From assembly GCA_946625715.1 (NCBI GenBank), contig CAMOTK010000117.1, forward strand, positions 1-6,144: 6,144 nucleotides of DNA. Direction: 5' to 3'. Shown in pieces: positions 1 through 5,218 of this stretch. Position numbers and translations under genes: made by a program. The stretch is from an uncultured Prevotella sp. Its GTDB lineage: Bacteria > Bacteroidota > Bacteroidia > Bacteroidales > Bacteroidaceae. The notes under the pieces are model-generated. The model did not search any database. It was not told where the DNA came from and was given only the letters and a program-made list of their open reading frames with translations. Position 1 is the stretch's first letter. The number at the start of each line of letters is the position of its first letter.

Positions 1-311
1 ACCACGTGCATAAGCTCGACCACCCCTCGGGCACGGCCATCACCCTGGCCGAGGAGATTGTGGAGCGCATCGACCGCAAGCAGCAGTGGGCCGAGGACAC
101 CACCGACCCCGCCATGCTCCGCATCGACCACATCCGTCGCGGCGAGGTGCCTGGCATCCACACCGTGCGCTACGACTCCGATGCCGACCTCATCACCATC
201 ACCCACGATGCCCACTCGCGTCGCGGCTTTGCCCTTGGCGCCGTGCTCGCCGCCGAGTACACCAAGGAGCACGCCGGCCTGCTAACTATCAGCGATATGT
301 TTAAGTTCTAG
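1..311 (+). CDS. dapB: 4-hydroxy-tetrahydrodipicolinate reductase, C-terminal part (5' end outside window)
   Basis: This enzyme makes tetrahydrodipicolinate with NAD(P)H in the diaminopimelate/lysine pathway, in the cytoplasm. Only the last 103 or so codons are present; the first complete codon is at base 3. The fragment opens with HVHKLDHPSGTA, the DapB substrate-binding motif. Its Lys (bases 12-14) matches the catalytic Lys163 of the E. coli enzyme, and the preceding His residues match the His-rich active-site segment. Further on, the usual C-terminal pattern is present: RRGEVPGIH, YDSDADLITITHDAHSR, then GFALGAVLAA. The frame is intact to a TAG stop at 309-311, and the length from the motif to the end fits the family. 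The GTG at base 6 lies inside the conserved motif and is not a start. The stop codon sits inside the first TCTAGA of the downstream repeat array. In Bacteroidales dapB commonly precedes lepB, as here. Confidence 0.95.
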   Translation, partial: HVHKLDHPSGTAITLAEEIVERIDRKQQWAEDTTDPAMLRIDHIRRGEVPGIHTVRYDSDADLITITHDAHSRRGFALGAVLAAEYTKEHAGLLTISDMFKF

Positions 312-375
312 ATTTTCTAGAGGCTCTAGAAGCTCTAGACCATCTAGACAATCTAGAGCCTCTAGACAATCTAGA
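307..375. other. Long inverted repeat (potential hairpin or cruciform) formed by eight array units
   Basis: Pairing about a centre at base 341 gives several stems. Bases 334-339 pair with 343-348 around a 3-nt loop (cca). A 3x3 internal mismatch follows, then a perfect 15-bp stem of 316-330 with 352-366. After one mismatch (315/367), a further 8 bp pair, 307-314 with 368-375. Part of this is forced, because each unit is itself a palindrome. The ggc (322-324) and gcc (358-360) spacers also match each other as complements, and two of three positions of ttt and caa do so, which extends the stem beyond chance register. No run of T follows the hairpin on the + strand, so it does not look like a factor-independent terminator. 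Alternative registers shifted by one unit would compete with this fold. Confidence 0.6.
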
Positions 376-384
376 CCATCTAGA
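307..384. repeat. Tandem array of nine TCTAGA palindromes in exact 9-bp register
   Basis: TCTAGA occurs at 307, 316, 325, 334, 343, 352, 361, 370 and 379, so every unit is TCTAGA plus three variable bases. The spacers in order are ttt, ggc, agc, cca, caa, gcc, caa and cca. All nine hexamers are perfect, while only the spacers vary. The array fills most of the dapB-lepB gap and starts on the dapB stop codon. Because the period is a multiple of three, the dapB frame meets a TAG in every unit, and the frame that joins lepB reads Ser-Arg-X without a stop. By eye no other CTAG tetramer occurs in the window. I do not recognise the element. A protein-binding array, an RNA structure element or an expanding simple repeat are all possible. 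Confidence 0.93.
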
Positions 385-402
385 AAAAAACCAAAAAAAA
401 GA
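385..402 (+). promoter_or_regulatory. A-rich translation leader of lepB
   Basis: The 18 bases between the last TCTAGA and the lepB ATG are almost entirely A, interrupted only by cc and one g, and contain no Shine-Dalgarno sequence. Bacteroidota typically start translation from A-rich, unstructured leaders rather than by anti-SD pairing. This stretch fits that and supports the ATG at 403 as the start. It also separates the foldable repeat array from the start codon, so array folding could affect access to it; that is inference. Confidence 0.55.
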
Positions 403-1836
403 ATGAAAAAAAACAAAGAAACCTCAAACCCTAAAGTCCAATGGGCCAAGTTCATCGTAGTCCTCGTGCTCTACCTCCTGTTTCTCTACTGGGTAGGCTC
501 GTGGTGGGGACTGCTCGTTGTGCCCTTTATCTACGACGCCTATATCTCCAAGAAAATCAAGTGGCAGTGGTGGAAAGAGTCGGAAGGCCCCGTCAGGTTC
601 GTCATGTCGTGGGTCGATGCACTGGTCTTCGCCCTCGTGGCCGTCTATTTCATCAACCTCTTCTTCTTCCAGAACTACGTCATCCCCTCGTCGTCGCTCG
701 AGAAGTCGCTCCTCACGGGCGACTACCTCTTCGTCTCGAAGGTCAGCTACGGGCCACGCATCCCTGAGACGCCGCTCACCATGCCGCTCACGCAGCACAC
801 GCTGCCCGTCATCGAGTGTAAGAGCTACATCGAGTGGCCCCACTGGGACTACCGCCGCGTGAAGGGCTTCGGCAAGATACAGCTCAACGACATCGTCGTG
901 TTCAACTATCCCGCCGGCGACACCATCTGCACCAATCCCCGCTATCAGGCCTACGACTACTACCAGATGTGCTACGGCATAGGCCGGCAGATGTATCCCA
1001 ACCATCCCGACCTCGACAGCATCTCGCCCATGCAGCGCCGACAGGTGTTCCAGGAAATCTATGCCCTCGGCCGCAGTGCCATCGCCGGCAACTTCCCCGA
1101 GTATGGCGAGATAGGCTCGCGTCCCACCGACCGCCGCGAGAACTACGTGAAGCGCTGCGTAGGTCTGCCCGGACAGACGCTCCAGATTAAGAACCGCGTG
1201 GTCTATCTCGACGGCAAGCCTAACAAGGAGCCCGACAACGTGCAGTACACCTACTGGGTGAAGCTGAAGCGCCACCTCACCGACGAGGAACTGAAGGAGA
1301 TGGCCATCACACAGGAAGACCTCATGAGCCTGAACCAGAACGGCTACATGCCACTCACCAACATGGCCGTGGAGCGCATGAAGAAGAGCCCCGACATGGT
1401 GGAAAGCATCGAGCTGAACACCGAGGCCAGCACGCTCGACACCTATCCGCTCAATGGCAACATGCACTGGACGCGCGACAACTACGGACCCATCTGGATT
1501 CCGAAGAAGGGCGCTTCCATCGACCTCACACTCGACAACCTGCCCATCTACGAGCGACCCATCAAGGTCTACGAGGGCAACGAACTCGACGTCAGAGACG
1601 GCAAAATCTTCATCAACGGCAAGGAAGCAAAGTCCTATACCTTCAAGATGGACTACTACTGGATGCAGGGCGACAACCGCCACAACTCGGCCGACTCGCG
1701 CTACTGGGGCTTCGTGCCCGAAGACCACATCGTGGGCAAGCCCATCTTCATCTGGTGGAGCAGCGACCCCGACCGCAGCGGCTTCTCTGGCATTCGCTGG
1801 AACCGACTCTTCCGCATGGTCGACAATATTAAATAG
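403..1836 (+). CDS. lepB: Signal peptidase I (S26 family), membrane bound, Bacteroidota long form
   Basis: This protease cleaves N-terminal signal peptides from exported preproteins at the outer face of the inner membrane. The protein has 477 aa. Hydrophobic segments lie at about residues 16-48 and 71-89, the last leading straight into the active-site segment. Box B is IPSSSLEKSLLTGD, with Ser98 in the place of the catalytic serine. Box C is LNDIVVFNYPAG (161-172). Box D is NYVKRCVGLPGQ, with the general-base Lys250. Box E is GDNRHNSADSRYWG (423-436). Both dyad residues are therefore present. The protein is longer than E. coli LepB (324 aa) because of extra sequence between boxes C and D (about 172-245) and between D and E (about 275-410), probably part of the periplasmic cap; longer forms are usual in this phylum. 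The start is fixed by an A-rich leader and by the lack of any upstream in-frame start codon after the TAA at 283-285. A second lepB-like gene follows after 30 bp. Confidence 0.95.
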   Translation: MKKNKETSNPKVQWAKFIVVLVLYLLFLYWVGSWWGLLVVPFIYDAYISKKIKWQWWKESEGPVRFVMSWVDALVFALVAVYFINLFFFQNYVIPSSSLEKSLLTGDYLFVSKVSYGPRIPETPLTMPLTQHTLPVIECKSYIEWPHWDYRRVKGFGKIQLNDIVVFNYPAGDTICTNPRYQAYDYYQMCYGIGRQMYPNHPDLDSISPMQRRQVFQEIYALGRSAIAGNFPEYGEIGSRPTDRRENYVKRCVGLPGQTLQIKNRVVYLDGKPNKEPDNVQYTYWVKLKRHLTDEELKEMAITQEDLMSLNQNGYMPLTNMAVERMKKSPDMVESIELNTEASTLDTYPLNGNMHWTRDNYGPIWIPKKGASIDLTLDNLPIYERPIKVYEGNELDVRDGKIFINGKEAKSYTFKMDYYWMQGDNRHNSADSRYWGFVPEDHIVGKPIFIWWSSDPDRSGFSGIRWNRLFRMVDNIK

Positions 1837-1866
1837 TACGCCACCGAGGGCGACTATCATCCTGTC

Positions 1867-2412
1867 ATGCGCAGTACGCTTAAACTGCTACTAACCCTGG
1901 CGGTGGCCTTCCTGCTGACGTTGGCCTTCCGCGCGTTAGCCTTCACCCTCTACACGGTGGAAGGCACAGGGCTTGCACCGCAGTTTCGGGCCGGCGACCG
2001 CCTGCTGGTCAACCGCTGGTCGTACGGACTGCGCACGGGCGGCGAGGGCAGCCTCTTCCCCTACGGTCGCATACTGAAGCGGGACATCAGTCGGGGCGAC
2101 ATCGTGGCCTTCAACGACCCGCGCGACAGCACTGGCGCCACGGTGCTCATCTGTCGCTGTCGGGCGCTGCCGGGCGACACGGTGCGCATGGGCGGCTCGC
2201 TCGATGTGGTGCCAGGCGTCTACAACTGCGATAAAATCGACTATTTCTATCTCGAAGCGTTGGGCAAGAACAACCCCACCGACAGCCGCATCTTTGGCTA
2301 CGTGCCCGAGAATCTCATCATCGGGCGCGTGTGCATGGTGGCCTACAACCATAGAGGCGACAGCACTTTCCTTAACGGCTTCGACACCGACAGATGTTTC
2401 CTTTGGCAATGA
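1867..2412 (+). CDS. S26 signal-peptidase-fold protein lacking the Ser/Lys dyad (probable pseudoenzyme)
   Basis: This 181-aa protein has one N-terminal membrane segment (about residues 6-28) and then a short periplasmic S26-type domain. The segment YTVEGTGLAPQFRAGDRLLV (29-48) aligns without gaps to E. coli LepB box B, with Gly35 where the nucleophilic Ser should be. RGDIVAFNDP (76-85) is box C. LICRCRALPGDTV (94-106) is box D, with Cys96 at the general-base Lys position. NPTDSRIFGYVPENLIIG (136-153) is a shortened box E that keeps DSR. The fold motifs are kept and both catalytic residues are lost, with no frameshift, which points to a maintained non-catalytic role such as a partner or regulator of the upstream LepB. 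That role is inference. Thr34 is next to the nucleophile position, but without the Lys a classical mechanism is unlikely. The ATG at 1867 is the only start in frame after the lepB stop. The 3' end overlaps the next gene by ATGA. Confidence 0.85.
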   Translation: MRSTLKLLLTLAVAFLLTLAFRALAFTLYTVEGTGLAPQFRAGDRLLVNRWSYGLRTGGEGSLFPYGRILKRDISRGDIVAFNDPRDSTGATVLICRCRALPGDTVRMGGSLDVVPGVYNCDKIDYFYLEALGKNNPTDSRIFGYVPENLIIGRVCMVAYNHRGDSTFLNGFDTDRCFLWQ

Positions 2413-2984
2413 CGGCACTCCTCTCTTCCACCTACTTCGGACCCGTGCAGTGGTATCAGAAGCTGAAGCGCTTCGACCACGTGCTGATAGAGCGTTGCGA
2501 CAGCTACGTGAAGCAGACCTACCGCAACCGCTGCCTCATTGCTACGACCAATGGCGTGCAGCCGCTCACGGTGCCCGTGGCCGACGGCATGCGCATCAGC
2601 GACCACGGCAACTGGCGCCACCAGCACTGGAACGCGCTGGTCACGGCCTATAGCGACAGTCCGTTCTTCGAGTTCTACGAAGACGACATTCGCCCGTTCT
2701 TTACCGAAAAATGGGAGTTTCTCTACGATTTCAACGAGGCCATCCGCCAGACGATGTGCGCGCTCATCGACATCAGTCCCGACGTGGCCTATACCACCTC
2801 ATACGAGGCCGAGGCTGAAAACGATTTCCGTGCGGCCATCTGCCCTAAGCATCCGGCGCCAGACCCCGACTTTCAGCCTCGGCCTTATTATCAGGTCTAT
2901 GCCCAAAAGCATGGTTTCATCGCCAACCTGTCGGTTCTCGACCTGCTTTTCAACATGGGCCCTGAGAGCATTTTCTATTTATAG
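2409..2984 (+). CDS. WbqC family protein
   Basis: This is a 191-aa soluble protein with no signal peptide or membrane segment. It carries WbqC-like (PF08889-type) landmarks in order: STYFGPVQWYQKL near the N-terminus (7-19), YVKQTYRNRCLI with TTNG and LTVPV (33-57), HWNALVTAYSDSPFFEFYEDD (73-93), and NLSVLDLLFNMGPES near the C-terminus (173-187). The name comes from an O-antigen gene cluster. No biochemical activity is firmly established for the family, though a link to surface-polysaccharide synthesis is often suggested. The start at 2409 is preferred because its ATG overlaps the previous stop as ATGA, typical of translational coupling, and the conserved motif begins five residues later. An in-frame ATG at 2394 would add five residues. 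The gene most likely shares a transcript with the two lepB-like genes. Its stop overlaps the end of the convergent receptor gene, leaving no room for a terminator between them. Confidence 0.85.
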   Translation: MTALLSSTYFGPVQWYQKLKRFDHVLIERCDSYVKQTYRNRCLIATTNGVQPLTVPVADGMRISDHGNWRHQHWNALVTAYSDSPFFEFYEDDIRPFFTEKWEFLYDFNEAIRQTMCALIDISPDVAYTTSYEAEAENDFRAAICPKHPAPDPDFQPRPYYQVYAQKHGFIANLSVLDLLFNMGPESIFYL

Positions 2985-5036
2985 GCGGATAGGCACCACC
3001 ACCTTCATCACCACGTTGCGTCCCATGTTGTAGACGCCCCGTCGGCCCGTCACCACGTTTTCGTCGCCGTATTTCAGTCGGCTCAGGTGGTTTTGGTAGG
3101 CCTTGTTGGTCAGGTTGGCCGCCGTGACGTACACTTCTAAAATCTTCTTGCCGCGAATCAGGATGTCGGTGCCGGCCGCGAGGTTCCAAAGCGTGTAGGC
3201 AGGCGTGGCCGTTTCGGTGTCGTCGGCCATGTAGTAGTGGTTCTGGCGGAAGTTGTGGTCCATGCCCACCGACACGTAGGTGTTGTTCAGCCAGCGCCCG
3301 TTGTGGGTGATTTCCCATTTCAGGTCGGCCGTCCAGCGGGGTGCCGGCGTCAGTGGCAGGTACTTGCTTTCTGTGGGCTGGTGCAGTTGCACCGCGTCGA
3401 CCATCGAGAACGAGTTGCCCAAGTGTATGCTGTGGATGGGGTGAATGTCGACCGAGGCTTCGAAGCCCAGCAGGCGGGCGTCGCCCTGCGTGAAGGTGAA
3501 CACGGGGTAGCCCTCGATGAACTGGCCGTTTCGCTTCGCAAAAATGTAGTTTTCTATCCTGTTGGCAAACAGCGCCACCTGTGCAGAGACATAGCGCGAC
3601 GAGAAGTCGGCGCCCAGGTCGGCTTGCCAGCTGAACTCGCCTTTCAGGTTGTGGTTGCCCTGCTCGTAGCGTATGGTGCCTTCGTGCACGCCGTCGCTGC
3701 CCAGTTCGCTCATGTTGGGAGCGCGGAAGCCGCGTGCCAGATTGAGGCGGAAGTTCAGGTGGTCGGTAGCCTGAAAGACGGCGCCAATGCTGGCCGACAC
3801 GCCGGTGAATCCGTTGATATGCTGAATTTTCCGGCGGTCGGCACGCAGGCCGCCGCTCAGAATCCAGCGCTTCAGTGTGCGCGTGGCCGTGGCGTAGGCG
3901 CCAATGTCGAAGAGCTTGTAGTCGGGAATCAGTTTTTCCTCGCCCGCATTCACCGACTGTTGCCACATGCCGCCCACGCCGAAGGCCGCCTTCCAGCCTT
4001 CCAGTTCGGTCAGTTGGTAGCGCAGGTCGTAGGAGATGGTGTGCAACTTGAAGAACAGCTCAAATTCATAGGGATGCTCCTCGTCTTCAAATTCCTGTCG
4101 GCGGTTCTGTTGGTAGCCGACGATGGCATTGAGCCGTCCGATGCCTATCTGTTGTGAGTGGTCCCACACGGCCTTCCAGTGGCGCACCTGCTGGTAGGGC
4201 ATGCCGTGGTCGTAGCTTTTCAGATTCGTCAGCGACGACACCAGTTCGCCCGTCAGCGCGTCGCGCTCGCCCTCGGCAATGCCTGGCGTGAGATGGAAGT
4301 AGGAGAGCGTGAGATACGAGTGTCCCCACGGCTTCACCAGTCCCACCAGGCCTTTGGCGCCGCGCTCGTGAAACTGCGTGCCCGGCACGTAGCCGTCGTA
4401 TTTGTTCTTGTAGGCATGTGCCAGCTTCTGCGTCCAGCGGGCGTTCCACACCCACGAGCCTTCGTGGCCCTGCGTGTTGACGGAGTAGTTCCAGAGTCCG
4501 TTGTTCGTTTGGTACTCGCCCGACACGGTCAGCCGCTTCTCGCCTTGGGCCAGGTTGGGCGCGTCGTGCAGAATCAGCACGCCGGCCATGGCGTCGCTGC
4601 CGTACATCAGACTGGCCGGGCCTTTCAGAATCTCTATCGACGAGACGCTCTCGCCGTCAATCTCCAGCCCGTGCTCGTCGCCCCACTGCTGGCCTTCCTG
4701 GCGCACGCCGTCGTTCACGGTGAGCACGCGGTTGTAGCTCAGTCCGCGAATCACGGGCTTGGCAATGCCGCTGCCGGTGCTGATTTGCGACACGCCAGGC
4801 TGATGGGCAATGGCGTCGACAATGTTCTGCGCTGCCGTGGCCCGCAGTTCCCGGCTGGTGACGACCGACACCGGTGCCGGCAGGTCGCGCAGTTTGGTTT
4901 GTCCCGTCAGTCCGGTGACGGTCACTTCGTTGAGTTGCAAATGTTTATAGAACACGTCGGTAGAGTCCGTCGTGTGCTGTGCTGTCGCTGTTGCCGATAC
5001 GAGCAACAACGACAGAATGATACGTGTTGGTTTCAT
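2979..5036 (-). CDS. TonB-dependent outer-membrane receptor, substrate unknown (metal or chelate uptake likely)
   Basis: This is a 685-aa outer-membrane transporter of the plug-plus-22-strand-barrel type, powered by TonB-ExbBD. Residues 1-19 are a signal peptide ending ATA before Gln20, suiting signal peptidase I. A TonB-box-like EVTVTG is at 37-42. The plug spans about 52-157, with PAPVSVVTSREL, KPVIRGLSYNRVLTVNDGVRQ and SIEILKGPASLMYGSDAMAGV. The rest is the barrel. The plug segment QQWGDEHGLEID (116-127) recalls the ZnuD-like group of metal receptors, but that is memory of the family and not proof of substrate. A His/acid-rich stretch encoded near 4070-4095 could be a metal-binding loop. 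There is no SusD partner and no carboxypeptidase-like N-terminal extension, so it is not a SusC. The protein ends in Leu, not the common terminal Phe. The start at 5036 (MKPTR) gives a proper signal peptide; the in-frame ATG at 5171 would add 45 non-secretory residues and swallow the promoter. Confidence 0.93.
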   Translation of the reverse strand: MKPTRIILSLLLVSATATAQHTTDSTDVFYKHLQLNEVTVTGLTGQTKLRDLPAPVSVVTSRELRATAAQNIVDAIAHQPGVSQISTGSGIAKPVIRGLSYNRVLTVNDGVRQEGQQWGDEHGLEIDGESVSSIEILKGPASLMYGSDAMAGVLILHDAPNLAQGEKRLTVSGEYQTNNGLWNYSVNTQGHEGSWVWNARWTQKLAHAYKNKYDGYVPGTQFHERGAKGLVGLVKPWGHSYLTLSYFHLTPGIAEGERDALTGELVSSLTNLKSYDHGMPYQQVRHWKAVWDHSQQIGIGRLNAIVGYQQNRRQEFEDEEHPYEFELFFKLHTISYDLRYQLTELEGWKAAFGVGGMWQQSVNAGEEKLIPDYKLFDIGAYATATRTLKRWILSGGLRADRRKIQHINGFTGVSASIGAVFQATDHLNFRLNLARGFRAPNMSELGSDGVHEGTIRYEQGNHNLKGEFSWQADLGADFSSRYVSAQVALFANRIENYIFAKRNGQFIEGYPVFTFTQGDARLLGFEASVDIHPIHSIHLGNSFSMVDAVQLHQPTESKYLPLTPAPRWTADLKWEITHNGRWLNNTYVSVGMDHNFRQNHYYMADDTETATPAYTLWNLAAGTDILIRGKKILEVYVTAANLTNKAYQNHLSRLKYGDENVVTGRRGVYNMGRNVVMKVVVPIRL

Positions 5037-5107
5037 TCTGTTGTGATTGAATTCAAGAGCCGTGCCGTCCACCGTTGTTTTCTCTGCAGTTCTTTCATTT
5101 CCGGCAG

Positions 5108-5142
5108 CAAAGTTACGCATTTTTTCGAAGAGATGCGACAAA
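5108..5142 (-). promoter_or_regulatory. Bacteroidota-type promoter for the TonB-dependent receptor
   Basis: On the - strand, bases 5115-5108 read TAACTTTG, a full match to the TAnnTTTG -7 element of Bacteroidota sigma-ABfr promoters. A TTTG (5142-5139) lies 23 nt upstream as a possible -33 element, a slightly longer spacing than the usual 20 or so. Transcription would start at about 5100, giving a leader of about 65 nt before the ATG at 5036. The position upstream of MKPTR, and inside the longer alternative ORF, supports the shorter receptor start. I saw no clear Fur- or Zur-type operator next to it. I found no equally good promoter for the divergent reductase: CACTTTTG at 5157-5164 is one mismatch off but lacks a -33 partner. 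Confidence 0.55.
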
Positions 5143-5206
5143 TAATGAAGAAAAAGCACTTTTGATGACATTTCACGCGCGTATGCGTCTTTTATTTATA
5201 TTAAAA

Positions 5207-5218
5207 CATAACGTTATG
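5207..5218. promoter_or_regulatory. Perfect 12-bp palindrome over the reductase start codon
   Basis: CATAACGTTATG is an exact 12-bp inverted repeat with no spacer, and its last three bases are the ATG of the aldo/keto reductase. The surrounding leader (about 5190-5211) is AT-rich in a GC-rich window. It could be an operator for a dimeric repressor acting at translation start, or a chance product of an AT-rich leader next to ATG. No regulator gene is adjacent. Confidence 0.3.

Noticed and set aside
307..384. CRISPR array
   Set aside because: Units are 9 bp with 3-bp spacers, far too short for CRISPR repeats and spacers, and no cas gene is present.
307..400. Factor-independent terminator of dapB
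   Set aside because: The hairpin is followed by A-runs on the + strand, not T-runs, and no T-run in the right place exists for the - strand either.
286..402. N-terminal Ser-Arg-repeat extension of lepB through the array
   Set aside because: The frame is open from 286, but no ATG, GTG or TTG codon occurs in it before 403, and MKKNK followed by a membrane segment is a normal LepB N-terminus.
424..1860. Open frame of 478 codons on the - strand opposite lepB
   Set aside because: It is fully antisense to a gene with intact signal peptidase motifs. Its translation is a low-complexity Val/His/Ala/Leu-rich string with no family motif, as expected from GC-rich codon bias on the other strand.
2394..2408. 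Upstream in-frame ATG for the WbqC gene
   Set aside because: It is possible, but the ATG at 2409 overlaps the previous stop as ATGA and leads directly into the conserved N-terminal motif, so it is preferred.
3237..5165. Two consecutive + strand open frames (306 and 335 codons) opposite the TonB receptor
   Set aside because: They lie antisense to a clear signal-peptide, plug and barrel protein and show no motif or sensible start context.
5037..5171. Longer receptor start at 5171
   Set aside because: It would put 45 charged, non-secretory residues ahead of a textbook signal peptide and include the TAACTTTG promoter element in the coding region.
5175..5182. ACGCGCGT palindrome in the divergent spacer
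   Set aside because: It is only 8 bp and simple alternating sequence, with no second copy or link to a promoter element.
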